NCBI GenBank assembly: GCA_022566015.1
Contig: JADFJT010000019.1
Coordinates: 1 to 35,912, forward strand
From: Pseudomonadota bacterium
GTDB taxonomy: Bacteria > Pseudomonadota > Gammaproteobacteria > GCA-001735895
Reading direction: 5' to 3'
Length of the DNA stretch: 35,912 nucleotides
Shown: piece by piece, positions 8,646 through 18,630 of the stretch
Position numbering within the stretch: position 1 is the first letter of the stretch
Layout: the number at the start of each line of letters is the position of its first letter
Made by a program: the position numbers and the translations under genes
Notes under the pieces: model-generated
Told to the model about the DNA's origin: nothing
What the model saw: only the letters and a program-made list of their open reading frames with translations
The model's database searches: none

Positions 8646-9957
8646 ACCCGGGCAGTACCAGACCTCAGGTACACTTAAAAACAACCCAAAGCTCGGCCTG
8701 TCGCCGGGCTTTGTTCTTTTAATTGCGCCGGTCGGCAGCTATCGTATTATCCCCTACCTCGAAGCAGCGAAATCACTGGGCGTTGAATTGCTCGTGGTAT
8801 CTAACAGCGAACACTCACTGATACCCCAGGTAGCAAAGGGAATTAGTGTAAATTTCGGCGATATAACCCTGGCTCGTAAGAAAATTCTGGATGCAATTGC
8901 AAGTCTAAATATTTTATGCGTGCTCGCCACCGACGATATCTGTGTTGATCTAAGTAGTCAAATCGCCCAACAATTGAACCTGCCTCAGAATAAACCCGAG
9001 GCAGCCCGATTAACGCATCGCAAAGATCTTGCCAGAGAAGCATTGCGACTGGCAGGTTGTAATACCCCTGAATTTCAGATTATCGAACTGATTCACGCGG
9101 CCAAGGTATCCGCTACTATCAATTACCCTGTAGTGATTAAACCCCTCAGCTTATCCGCCAGCAAGGGGGTGATCCGGGCAAACGATGCGACTGAATTTAT
9201 CCATGCCTGCGAGAGAATCGACTCGATTCTCGAGGCTGCCGGACAATTCGACTATGAACGACACCATGTCATTATCGAGGCCTATCTGGATGGATCTGAA
9301 TTTGCGATCGAAGGATTTATTATCGACGGCACTTTCCACTTACTCACCATTTTCGACAAACCCGAACCACTAATCGGACCCTTCTTCGAAGAAACCTATT
9401 ATTTGACACCCAGCCAGCTGGACGACTCACTGCAAAAGGAACTGATCGAGGAAGTTTCACGCTGTTGCGAGGCATATAATCTGACACATGGCCCGATACA
9501 CGCGGAAGTTCGAATGACCCAGGCTGGCGTTGTGTTACTCGAACTTGCAGCCAGGACGATTGGGGGCCAGTGTGGACAATTAATCGAATTTTCTACGCAA
9601 CAAAAGCTCGAAGAACTGGTTATCCGGGGAATGTGCGGCTTCGAGCCGAAACTGCCCTCGAGGGCAGAATCGGCCGGTGTGTTAATGATACCTGTAACCG
9701 AATCTGGACTAATGAAGCGGGTGGAAGGCTTAACCGCTGCACTGCAGGTTGAGTTTATCAAGGATATCGAAATTCATATCCAGGCGGGATACGAACTGGT
9801 TCCGCTGCCCGAGGGTTCGAGTTACCTGGGATTTATATTTGCGCAGGCACCCAGCTACGAACAGACTTACTCGGCATTAAAAACCGCGTACAGCAAATTG
9901 AAATTTGTAACCCAACCAATATGGATTATCGAGCAGCGGGTGGGAGCCTCTGATTAA
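8629..9957 (+). CDS. ATP-grasp family ligase of unknown substrate
   Basis: An ATP-grasp protein of the carboxylate-amine ligase type, related to L-amino acid ligases and biotin carboxylase-like enzymes. The first domain begins at FVLLIAPVGSYR. The ATP-binding strand is PVVIKPLSLSASKGV, then VIIEAYLDGSEFAIEGF, and the metal-binding end is HAEVRMTQAGVVLLELAAR followed by GGQCGQL. Such enzymes join a carboxylate to an amine through an acyl phosphate. The start is uncertain: no ATG lies near the conserved beginning, so a GTG at 8629 (or 8626), overlapping the erpA end, is chosen; the next in-frame ATG upstream is at 8530, deep inside erpA. The substrate cannot be inferred. Confidence 0.78.
   Translation: MQPLVKPGQYQTSGTLKNNPKLGLSPGFVLLIAPVGSYRIIPYLEAAKSLGVELLVVSNSEHSLIPQVAKGISVNFGDITLARKKILDAIASLNILCVLATDDICVDLSSQIAQQLNLPQNKPEAARLTHRKDLAREALRLAGCNTPEFQIIELIHAAKVSATINYPVVIKPLSLSASKGVIRANDATEFIHACERIDSILEAAGQFDYERHHVIIEAYLDGSEFAIEGFIIDGTFHLLTIFDKPEPLIGPFFEETYYLTPSQLDDSLQKELIEEVSRCCEAYNLTHGPIHAEVRMTQAGVVLLELAARTIGGQCGQLIEFSTQQKLEELVIRGMCGFEPKLPSRAESAGVLMIPVTESGLMKRVEGLTAALQVEFIKDIEIHIQAGYELVPLPEGSSYLGFIFAQAPSYEQTYSALKTAYSKLKFVTQPIWIIEQRVGASD
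8688..8720 (+). terminator. Intrinsic terminator after the ErpA-like gene
   Basis: A 10-base-pair stem (8688-8697 with 8703-8712, one G-T pair) with a 5-base loop is followed by GTTCTTTT. This is a good rho-independent terminator for the ErpA-like gene. It lies inside the reading frame of the following ATP-grasp gene, encoding residues just before its conserved N-terminal strand. Confidence 0.75.
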
Positions 9958-9972
9958 ATCATGAAGGAAATT

Positions 9973-10257
9973 TTATTTTTTCTCACCTGGGGGCCTAAAA
10001 CCCTCGGGCTGCTGTCCAAGATCGCCCTCTTTGAAAATAAACCCGAGCATATGTTGTTCTATCAGCGCCAGGCTAGCGGGGTCGACAGTCGATAAGCTGT
10101 TCTCGTTGATAATCGTGGTTTGACGCTCAATCCACTGTTCCCAGCCCTTCTCGGAAACATTATCATAAATTCGCTGACCGAGCTCACCCGGATAAGGTAC
10201 CTGTTTTAACCCTTCGGCCTCTTCGCCCAGCACTACACAATTTACATTTCGAGTCAT
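9973..10257 (-). CDS. yggX: Fe(2+)-trafficking / oxidative damage protection protein
   Basis: Small cytosolic protein linked to protection of labile Fe-S clusters from oxidative damage. The 94-residue sequence matches the family throughout: the conserved Cys7 near the N-terminus, EAEGLKQVPYPGELGQRIY, SEKGWEQWIERQTTIINE and a C-terminal FKEGD segment. GGTGG precedes the ATG. It is convergent with the ATP-grasp gene, with 15 bases between their stops and no obvious terminator. In many relatives yggX follows mutY; here it stands alone. Confidence 0.93.
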   Translation of the reverse strand: MTRNVNCVVLGEEAEGLKQVPYPGELGQRIYDNVSEKGWEQWIERQTTIINENSLSTVDPASLALIEQHMLGFIFKEGDLGQQPEGFRPPGEKK

Positions 10258-10318
10258 TTCACCACCAATTTAATCACCGGTACGCGGTTAAGTCATATCA
10301 TACCAAATTATGGCCCAT

Positions 10319-10570
10319 TCAAAATGCATAATTCAGGCCGATGGAAATGACCGGCCATGCTTTTAATTGATCAAGTTCGGCGTTGATGTCGTCTTCGGCG
10401 GCTAAGATACTGGTCACACTAATACGGGCATTAATTGTTTGAGTCAACGCCACGCTCAGGTCAACCCCGGCACCGACAGTCCCGGCTTTCACACCGACCC
10501 CTACTTCCAGGGCGTCAGCATTTGATATCATCAAAAGCATAGCTGTGATTAAGCCGCTTAGTTTTTTCAT
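10319..10570 (-). pseudogene. Internally deleted outer-membrane beta-barrel protein
   Basis: An 83-residue reading frame with a signal peptide (about 1-20) and a mature N-terminus LEVGVGVKAGTVGAGVDLSV. It ends in WPVISIGLNYAF, with the terminal aromatic typical of a last barrel strand. Family members with these two ends are, from memory, about 200-230 residues, so roughly 140 residues of the middle seem to be missing without loss of frame. The remainder is too short to form a barrel. It may still be exported, but it is probably a decayed gene. The alternative is a genuine tiny outer-membrane peptide. Confidence 0.55.
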
Positions 10571-10749
10571 TTTGCCATATAGCCGTTAATGTGTTAAACA
10601 GAATTTGAGTATAGAGGAATAATCTTCGCCTGTTTGAACGTTTTTGCGATTTTTGTGAAGTGGGTTAAATGGGAACGGGCAATTTTTGGTTATAATGATA
10701 CTATTATTGCAAATAATGCCAGAATATAAGCTGACTACACGGGGTCGAT

Positions 10750-11523
10750 TTGCCGCTCTACAAAACACATTCAAGCTCGCTTCCAGCCCCAGCCTTTCAG
10801 GTCGCTAGCGATGGCGTCACGCACACTGGATACGTAAGAACCAGAAATGAAGATTCTATTTTGCTACTGGATGAAGAAAGTATCTGGGCAGTAGCCGACG
10901 GGATGGGTGGTCATCATGCTGGAGATTTTGCCAGCCAGACCATTGCTAATAACCTGAGCCTGTACAGACAACAACCCTCGTTAGAAAACTCTATCCTGTC
11001 GCTCGAAGAAAATATTATAAAATCCAATGCAATAATCAGGGAAAAATCCTGTCAAATCGGCAAAAATGAAACTATCGGCAGTACTGTGGTGTGCGTATAC
11101 TTATGGAAAAATTATGCCTTCACCTTCTGGGCTGGTGATAGTCGGCTGTATCGGTTTAGAAATGATCAACTTCAAAGGCTGACCGAAGACCACAGCTATG
11201 TTGAAGAGCTGGTTAGAATGGGCAAAATAGAAGCCAGCGACGCCGAATCGCATCCAGCTGCCAATGTGGTTTTAAAGGCAGTTGGAATATATGACAATTT
11301 GTGTCTGGATTTCGAATATTTTGAATTACTTGATGGAGATATTTTTATTTTATGCTCGGATGGTCTCTACAAAGATTTAGACGATAAAACTATCGTCCCA
11401 ATAATCAAGGAGAATAAAGACGATATGGTTCAATTGACTAAAACTCTGCTTTCCTCATCGCTTGATGCTGGCGGCACGGACAATATATCAATAATTTCCC
11501 TCAAAGTAAGTCAAAAGAGTTGA
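10750..11523 (+). CDS. PP2C-type protein serine/threonine phosphatase
   Basis: A 257-residue PPM/PP2C phosphatase that would remove phosphates added by the adjacent kinase. Metal-binding motifs are complete: TRNEDS (31-36), ADGMGGHHAGDFAS (49-62), WAGDSRLYRFR in the middle, LCSDGLYKDL, and GGTDN (D244, N245) near the end. There is no membrane segment. The start is TTG at 10750, the only initiator before the conserved domain, with a GGGG sequence upstream. A perfect TATAAT at 10691-10696 could be the promoter -10 element. The next gene starts one base after the stop, so the two are coupled. Confidence 0.9.
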   Translation: MPLYKTHSSSLPAPAFQVASDGVTHTGYVRTRNEDSILLLDEESIWAVADGMGGHHAGDFASQTIANNLSLYRQQPSLENSILSLEENIIKSNAIIREKSCQIGKNETIGSTVVCVYLWKNYAFTFWAGDSRLYRFRNDQLQRLTEDHSYVEELVRMGKIEASDAESHPAANVVLKAVGIYDNLCLDFEYFELLDGDIFILCSDGLYKDLDDKTIVPIIKENKDDMVQLTKTLLSSSLDAGGTDNISIISLKVSQKS

Positions 11524-11524
11524 A

Positions 11525-13513
11525 ATGTCTAAGGCTTGTGAATTACTAATAAATGACTATATCGCCGGTACACTGACGATTGCCGACCTCGAACAGGGGT
11601 TAAACGATGTTTTTGATGCGGCCCCTTCGAGTCACACCGAAGCACAGAAGCACCTGAAGGGCCTCTATTCCAAGGAAAAGATTGACGCAACTCACTTCAC
11701 CGAGGTATCTGAACTAATTTCCCGGGTTAATATCCAGTCTACGATTAATAGTAGTTCAGAAACCGATAGTTCTTATTTTGGCGAAGACCAAACCATGGTT
11801 TTAACCGACATGGATGATGAAAATGACGACGGATCTAGCGATAAAACAGTAATTGTCCAAATAGATATAGCTGATCAAAGCGTGGGTAATGCCTCTGCAG
11901 CATCCAGGCACGCAGCAGATGATATTTCGAACATCAATCCGAGAATTGTGGAAAAACCCCACAAGTCCAAAAAACACAAAAATCTAGGGCCAGGAGTTAC
12001 GCTCAAAGATCGATTTGTACTGCTCGAAAAACTTGGCCAGGGTGGTATGGGCGTGGTTTTTAAAGCCAAGGATTTACTGAAAGTAGAGGCACAGGACAAA
12101 GATCCATACGTCGCTATTAAGGTGTTAACCGACGCGTTTAAAAAATTCTCTGGATCGTTTATCGCGCTTCAACGAGAGGCCAGTAAAGCTCAAAGACTAG
12201 CGCATCCAAATATCGCAACGGTTTACGATTTTGACCGAGACGGTGACACCGTATTCATGACCATGGAGTATCTGAAGGGGAAACCACTTAACCAGCTAAT
12301 CAAGGAAATCAGCAAGAAGCCCCTCAAACGAGATCATGCTCTGTATATTATTGACGAACTCTGTAGCGGACTGGCTTACGCGCACGAAAAGAATTTAATC
12401 CACTCCGATTTCAAACCGGGAAACTGTTTTCTGTTAAATGACGGGCACGTAAAGCTTCTCGATTTTGGTATCGCGCGCGCAAGCACCCAGACGGCCGAAG
12501 AAAGAGAAAACACAATGTTCGACCCAGCCAAGCTGAGTGCAGTGACTCCCGCCTACGCCACCCCGGAAATGTTTGCCGGTATGAACCCTGATCCCAGGGA
12601 TGATATCTATGGACTGGCCTGTGTTGCGTATCAGCTTTTATCTTCGGGTAAGCACCCATATAACAAGATTACCTCGCCCAAAATTAGGGAGCTCGGCATC
12701 AAACCGAAGCCCGTCAAAGGTCTAAATCGACGCCAGCAGAAAACCTTAACTAAAGCGTTATCGGTTATTCGTGATGATCGAGTATCGTCAGTAGAGGATT
12801 TTGCTGATGGCATGCGCGTCAGAAAGTCTCATACCAAAACAATAATTTTGGTGGCTTTATTTATTAGCATGATTGGTGCTGGAATCGGTTATAGGCCTTA
12901 TCTTGAATTTCGCGCTGAGCAGATACTCTACGACAAGATTGAAATTATCAAACGGGGTGACAAGGCATTAATGATCGAAACTATCTGGAGCCTGGAACAG
13001 CAAAAACCGGAGCACCAGAGAATTTTGTCGGTTGGACTGCGCCGAGAGATAATCACTTTTTATCGAGATCGGATTCGTGCAGTATTCAGACCCGGAGAAG
13101 GTCTGTATGACTACCCTCAGGCTATTAATCTAATCAAGCGCGCCAAAGAACTCTACCAAGATTCAGTTGCGATATCGACCATCGAAGACCAGGTTAACGA
13201 GCAAAAAGATCGTCTGATGAATAGCTTGATATTACTTTACAATCGATATTTAAAGCAGAAAAAACTTATACGGACACCTAAGGGTGATGACCTGCCTACG
13301 GTAATTCCCCTAATCAAACGGGTCGATCCGGACCATTATATGTTACGAGATACCAAGCTGGCGAATCTTTATCTGGCCGAGGCTGAAAAGTACATCTCGA
13401 AAGGCAAGTACCAGGAAGCATCAAATTACATAGCTACTGGAATCAGGCTGTTTCCTGAAAATGCACGTCTGAAAAACCTGGACAGACAAATTAACGCTCA
13501 ATCCCAAAATTAA
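11525..13513 (+). CDS. Membrane-anchored serine/threonine protein kinase
   Basis: A 662-residue Hanks-type kinase. Residues 1-155 are an N-terminal helical and acidic linker region. The kinase domain spans about 162-430: glycine loop GQGGMG 171-176, lysine K199 (VAIKV), catalytic loop H293-S-D295 with N300, DFG 313-315, and ATPE 345-348. A single membrane segment lies at about 439-456, so the kinase is cytosolic. The C-terminal 200 residues face outward and look helical and TPR-like (KYQEASNYIATGIRLFPENA). The catalytic motif is HSD rather than HRD, so it is a non-RD kinase, possibly not needing activation-loop phosphorylation. Substrates are unknown. Confidence 0.9.
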   Translation: MSKACELLINDYIAGTLTIADLEQGLNDVFDAAPSSHTEAQKHLKGLYSKEKIDATHFTEVSELISRVNIQSTINSSSETDSSYFGEDQTMVLTDMDDENDDGSSDKTVIVQIDIADQSVGNASAASRHAADDISNINPRIVEKPHKSKKHKNLGPGVTLKDRFVLLEKLGQGGMGVVFKAKDLLKVEAQDKDPYVAIKVLTDAFKKFSGSFIALQREASKAQRLAHPNIATVYDFDRDGDTVFMTMEYLKGKPLNQLIKEISKKPLKRDHALYIIDELCSGLAYAHEKNLIHSDFKPGNCFLLNDGHVKLLDFGIARASTQTAEERENTMFDPAKLSAVTPAYATPEMFAGMNPDPRDDIYGLACVAYQLLSSGKHPYNKITSPKIRELGIKPKPVKGLNRRQQKTLTKALSVIRDDRVSSVEDFADGMRVRKSHTKTIILVALFISMIGAGIGYRPYLEFRAEQILYDKIEIIKRGDKALMIETIWSLEQQKPEHQRILSVGLRREIITFYRDRIRAVFRPGEGLYDYPQAINLIKRAKELYQDSVAISTIEDQVNEQKDRLMNSLILLYNRYLKQKKLIRTPKGDDLPTVIPLIKRVDPDHYMLRDTKLANLYLAEAEKYISKGKYQEASNYIATGIRLFPENARLKNLDRQINAQSQN

Positions 13514-13785
13514 TGGAAACCCATGACTCGCCATTTCGTCTGCTGGCAAAAAACTACGCTAACGAATTGCTCACCCGTAAACAGTACGTGATGATCAGGG
13601 CGCAGTTATTAAAAAAGTTACAAAATAAAGGCAATGTGGACAGAGATGATTTAAACAACTTCACCCTGATTTCGCAGGGCAGAGTTAAATCTCGAGGCTC
13701 AAAATATTATTCGGCATCAGAATGGATTATTATTGCTCTTGGTCTCGCAGCTGCTATCGCCCTGGGCTATGTACTTTACAGTTAA
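13513..13785 (+). CDS. Small tail-anchored protein of the kinase cassette
   Basis: A 90-residue protein whose ATG shares one base with the kinase stop codon, so the two are translationally coupled. It has a soluble helical N-terminal part (LLAKNYANELLTRKQYVMIRAQ) and one C-terminal membrane segment (about residues 68-88), so it should be tail-anchored with its bulk in the cytosol. The N-terminal segment resembles the first 30 residues of the kinase (both Y-x-x-x-L-T followed by a helix) and has the look of a SHOCT-like oligomerisation helix. I do not recognise a named family. A partner or substrate of the kinase is the natural guess. Confidence 0.7.
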   Translation: METHDSPFRLLAKNYANELLTRKQYVMIRAQLLKKLQNKGNVDRDDLNNFTLISQGRVKSRGSKYYSASEWIIIALGLAAAIALGYVLYS

Positions 13786-13803
13786 TTGATCTCGGCACAC
13801 CTG

Positions 13804-14254
13804 ATGCCAATTGGTGTAACTAAAAAAATAAGAACCAGAAATAACGTGAGGGGTAAACCCCACCCAGTATCCGGGAAATAGTATTACACGGACACCAGGT
13901 AGTCGTTGAATCCCTGGCAGGTACGCGTTTAGGGGCTGTTAAGCTGGAGGCAGCCGACATGATCAAAAGCATGAAGCCCGGATATCAGTCGTCGATGTCG
14001 TTATCGATCTGGGCGGATGTTTCGAAACTTTAACAGCCACCATCCATGCCGATCCGGCCTATGTAGTAGAAGATATTGAGCATCACTGTGTTGCCAATAT
14101 GCCTGGATCTGTGCCTCCAGATTCGGCTTGTGCGCGGAATAATATCACCTTGCCATTTGTACTCGACATCGCAGACAAGGTGTACAGACTGGCATTGAAT
14201 GACAAACCACAGCTACTCAGTGGTTCAAATGTACACAAAGGTAAAATAGTTTGA
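13804..14254 (+). pseudogene. ald: Alanine dehydrogenase remnant
   Basis: This non-ORF stretch holds pieces of an alanine dehydrogenase gene in order but in different frames. At 13804 MPIGVTKKIRTRN resembles the Ald N-terminus. From 13866 a second frame gives SIREIVLHGHQVVVESLAGT, the next part of the N-terminal domain. The same frame then jumps to AADMIKSMKPG, which belongs over 200 residues later. After a frameshift at about 13983-13990, a third frame from 13991 reads VDVVIDLGGCFET and HHCVANMPGSVP to NVHKGKIV and a stop. About 450 bases remain of roughly 1.1 kb. It cannot encode a working enzyme. Confidence 0.85.
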
Positions 14255-14256
14255 AC

Positions 14257-14333
14257 TGGTCGGGACGGCAGGATTTGAACCTGCGACCACCTGCCCCCCA
14301 GGCAGGTACGCTACCAGGCTGCGCTACGCCCCG
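14257..14333 (-). tRNA. tRNA-Pro (anticodon GGG)
   Basis: A 77-base cloverleaf on the minus strand with encoded CCA. The anticodon stem is CCTGC/GCAGG with loop CTGGGGG, giving anticodon GGG for CCC/CCU codons. The T arm carries GGTTCAAATCC. It is the same strand as the merR-type gene and probably the last element of the translation operon. Confidence 0.97.
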
Positions 14334-14372
14334 TTGAGAGTTGGCTTTACTAAATTTGAGGTGAGTTTATTT

Positions 14373-14729
14373 CTAACGCTTCAGCAGGGCGAGTAATTCT
14401 TCTAGTTCTATCAGAGTTTGCCGTATTATTTGCCGACTTCGGCTGACGTCATCCCTGTTACCTTCACCGTCAAGCCTTTGACGTGCGCCACCAATAGTGA
14501 ACCCTTCGTCATAAAGCAGGCTTCGAATCTGGCGAATCAGTAATACATCGTGCCTTTGATAATAGCGTCTATTGCCACGTCGTTTGACGGGTTTAAGTTG
14601 TGGAAATTCTTGCTCCCAGTAGCGTAGTACATGGGGTTTGACATCGCAAAGCTCGGCAACTTCACCGATAGTGAAGTAACGTTTACCAGGTATAACTGGT
14701 AATTCGCTATTATTGCCTGCTTCCAGCAT
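14373..14729 (-). CDS. MerR-family transcriptional regulator
   Basis: A 118-residue regulator with an N-terminal MerR winged helix-turn-helix: [20 protein letters not shown] followed by [20 protein letters not shown]. The dimerisation helix is short and there is no cysteine-rich effector loop, so it is not a metal sensor. It overlaps ihfA by 20 bases and sits at the end of the pheST-ihfA block, a position conserved in many Gammaproteobacteria (for example next to ihfA and a tRNA-Pro gene in Pseudomonas). Its target is unknown. Confidence 0.92.
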   Translation of the reverse strand: MLEAGNNSELPVIPGKRYFTIGEVAELCDVKPHVLRYWEQEFPQLKPVKRRGNRRYYQRHDVLLIRQIRSLLYDEGFTIGGARQRLDGEGNRDDVSRSRQIIRQTLIELEELLALLKR

Positions 14730-15009
14730 ATGCTTCTACTCTAATTTTTAACTTTTGCCCGGGACGAAACGTCACTACTTTTCGCGCAGAAATAGGAATT
14801 TCTTCGCCAGTTTTTGGATTTCGACCTGGTCTTTCAGCTTTAGATCGGGTTAGAAAGTTACCAAACCCCGATAATTTCACCTGATGTCCAGACTCCAGGG
14901 CCACTTTTACCTCTTCGAAAAACTGCTCCACTATTTCCTTAGCTTCCCTCTTATTGAGACCAAGTTCTTCAAAAAGCATTTCGGCCATATCAGCCTTGGT
15001 CAATGACAT
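14710..15009 (-). CDS. ihfA: Integration host factor subunit alpha
   Basis: DNA-bending protein that works as a heterodimer with IHF-beta. The 99 residues match the HU/IHF family: [40 protein letters not shown] with the DNA-intercalating proline in the [11 protein letters not shown] arm, and [12 protein letters not shown]. The ATG at 15009 shares a base with the pheT stop, and AGGGAG lies upstream within pheT. Located after pheT, as in most Gammaproteobacteria. Confidence 0.97.
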   Translation of the reverse strand: MSLTKADMAEMLFEELGLNKREAKEIVEQFFEEVKVALESGHQVKLSGFGNFLTRSKAERPGRNPKTGEEIPISARKVVTFRPGQKLKIRVEAYAGSRQ

Positions 15010-17381
15010 CAGGTCTCCCTCAGGAAAGCATTGTGTTGTTTTTCTAGTTTATTGAGGACTTTACTTACTAATTTATCTACATCCTCATCGACTAGAGTGC
15101 GGGAAAAGTCCTGTAAAATCAAGCCCAAAGCGACACTTTTTCGACTATTTCTCACTTCCTTACCAGTATAGACGTCAAATACAAATACTTCCTGCAATAT
15201 CTCGCTTTTTAGCGAATGTATGCAATCTATCAGACTTTGTACCGGCACCTCCTGATCGACAGTTAAGGCAATATCGCGCCTAATCGACGGATATTTAGAC
15301 AATTCGGCGAATTTAGGTAACTCTGCTGTTAATATCGATGCGAGTTCTGCTTCAAACACAAATACTGGCTGATTCAACTGCAACTGGGCAATCACCGACG
15401 GGTGTAAGGCACCTAAAAATCCAGCCAATTTATTTCCATGGTAGAGATCAGCACCCTGTCCTGGGTGTAATATAGAATTGCGGGTTTTACTAAATCGATA
15501 GTTCGCCCGGTCAGACAGACTCAAAATAGACTCAAGAATTCCTTTGATATCATAGAAATCGACCTCATTGGTATTCGAGTGAATCCCTTCGTCAGCCCTG
15601 GCACCAGTAATGATACCGGCTATATGGGATTTCTGAACGAGCCCGTCCTTACCTGGCAAAAAACACAGCCCAGTTTCAAACAGCCTTACTCTAGATTGCT
15701 GACGATTTAAATTGTGCTGTAATGCCTGCACTAATCCGGGCAACAGCATCGTTCGCATGACCGACATTTCAGCCGATATCGGATTAGACAATTTAAGCAC
15801 CGGTTGTTGAGGATCCAGAATCGCCTGCAACTCCGGCGCTACGAAGGAATAGGTCACTGCTTCGTAAAAACCCTGCCCAATCAGCACGTCCCTGACTCGA
15901 TTGACTTCAATCTGAGTTTCAGAAAAACTCTCCATCGCTGCATGAGCAGATTCCAGGGTACCGGGAATATTGTCATATCCAACCATACGACCAATTTCTT
16001 CGATCAAATCGGCTTCAATATTGATATCAAATCGATAACTGGGCGGTAGAACCATCCAGTCCTCATTAACTGCTTCAATGCGCATGTTCAGGCTTTCAAG
16101 CATCTTCACTACATCGTCTCTGGAAACGTAAACCCCCAATAAACGCTCGATTCGCGCATAACGCAAAGCAATAGGGGCCACTGAGGGCATGTGTGCCTGT
16201 TCTATTACATCGATGACCGGGCCGGCTTCGCCACCTACTATCTGTAGCATTAAATCAGTTGCTCGATGCATCGCCTTAAGCTGCAAATCGGGGTCTACGC
16301 CACGCTCGAATCGATGTGATGAATCGGTGTGCATGCCGTAGCTACGAGCCATGCTGGCTAGCGCTATAGGACTAAAGAAGGCAGCTTCGAGAAATACATT
16401 GCGGGTACCAGACTGCACAGACGATTCGAGCCCGCCCATAATACCGGCCAGAGCCAGTGGTTTACGGTGATCGGCTATCAATAAGGTATCGCTACGGCAC
16501 TCAATTTCACTTTGATCGAGTAGCGCCAGTTTTTCGCCGCCTTCGGCGAGCCGAACTCTTATGCCACCCTCGAGTTGATCAAAATCGAAACCATGCATGG
16601 GTTGACCAAGCTCCATCATCACGTAGTTGGTGATATCGACTACCGGACTGATCGGGCGTAAGCCACATCGCCTTAATTTTTCCTGCATCCATATCGGCGT
16701 CAGTGCATCACTGTTAATACCCTTAATAATTCGACCCACGTATCGCGGGCAAGCAGCGGGCGCTAGTAGTTCGACCGGAAACAGATCTTCAATCGTCGCA
16801 GCGACTTCTTTGTAGGGGACAGGTTTGAATTCGACATTATTGATCGCTGATACTTCCCGCGCGACCCCGGCCAGGCTCAGGCAATCGCCCCGATTGGGGG
16901 TCAGGTCGATTTCGATAATATTATCTTCCAATTTCAGATACTCGCCGATACTGACACCCGTTGGAGCATCCCTGGGCAATTCGAAAATACCATCGGAGGA
17001 TTCTGCCAATTTCAGCTCGCTCGCCGAACATAGCATGCCTAACGATTCCACTCCTCGAATTTTAGCCTTCTTGATCTTCATATCAGGCAGTCGCGCGCCA
17101 ACCCGGGCAAGTACCGATTTCATTCCCTGCCGGACGTTATTGGCACCACAAATCACCTGCAGTGTATTGTCGCCATCAAACACCTGGCAAACTTTCAGAC
17201 TGTCGGACTCGGGATGTGGCTCCACCGACAATACTTCGACTACTACAACTTGTTCAAAATTAGCGCCAGCAGGTACGACCGACTCGACTTCCAGGCCAGC
17301 CATGGTCAACTGTTCGGCGAGCAATTCGGAATTAATTGCCGGATTAGCCCATTCACGTAACCAGTTTTCGCTCAGTTTCAT
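15009..17381 (-). CDS. pheT: Phenylalanyl-tRNA synthetase beta subunit
   Basis: Large subunit of the alpha2-beta2 enzyme that charges tRNA-Phe. The 790-residue chain shows the bacterial layout: N-terminal B1 domain ([14 protein letters not shown]), a tRNA-binding OB domain at about 40-150 ([20 protein letters not shown]), the B3/B4 editing domain, B5, a catalytic-like core, and a C-terminal FDX-ACB domain (about 697-790, [13 protein letters not shown]). The start follows the pheS stop by a few bases. Length and motifs are normal. Confidence 0.97.
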   Translation of the reverse strand: MKLSENWLREWANPAINSELLAEQLTMAGLEVESVVPAGANFEQVVVVEVLSVEPHPESDSLKVCQVFDGDNTLQVICGANNVRQGMKSVLARVGARLPDMKIKKAKIRGVESLGMLCSASELKLAESSDGIFELPRDAPTGVSIGEYLKLEDNIIEIDLTPNRGDCLSLAGVAREVSAINNVEFKPVPYKEVAATIEDLFPVELLAPAACPRYVGRIIKGINSDALTPIWMQEKLRRCGLRPISPVVDITNYVMMELGQPMHGFDFDQLEGGIRVRLAEGGEKLALLDQSEIECRSDTLLIADHRKPLALAGIMGGLESSVQSGTRNVFLEAAFFSPIALASMARSYGMHTDSSHRFERGVDPDLQLKAMHRATDLMLQIVGGEAGPVIDVIEQAHMPSVAPIALRYARIERLLGVYVSRDDVVKMLESLNMRIEAVNEDWMVLPPSYRFDINIEADLIEEIGRMVGYDNIPGTLESAHAAMESFSETQIEVNRVRDVLIGQGFYEAVTYSFVAPELQAILDPQQPVLKLSNPISAEMSVMRTMLLPGLVQALQHNLNRQQSRVRLFETGLCFLPGKDGLVQKSHIAGIITGARADEGIHSNTNEVDFYDIKGILESILSLSDRANYRFSKTRNSILHPGQGADLYHGNKLAGFLGALHPSVIAQLQLNQPVFVFEAELASILTAELPKFAELSKYPSIRRDIALTVDQEVPVQSLIDCIHSLKSEILQEVFVFDVYTGKEVRNSRKSVALGLILQDFSRTLVDEDVDKLVSKVLNKLEKQHNAFLRET

Positions 17382-17385
17382 AAGA

Positions 17386-18559
<1,174 letters not shown>

Positions 18560-18580
18560 TAATTGATCAGAAATACTTTG

Positions 18581-18617
18581 ATTATCGACAAGGATGTCAT
18601 CTATCCTTGTCGATAAT
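18581..18617. repeat. Perfect 15-bp inverted repeat, rplT-pheS spacer
   Basis: Arms 18581-18595 (ATTATCGACAAGGAT on the plus strand) and 18603-18617 are exact reverse complements around a 7-base loop. On the minus-strand transcript this hairpin follows the rplT stop by 13 bases. No T-run follows it, so it is not a standard intrinsic terminator; an mRNA-stability or attenuation element is more likely. A smaller GC hairpin (CCGCC/GGCGG) overlaps the rplT end. Confidence 0.7.
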
Positions 18618-18630
18618 ACTATTCCCGCCC

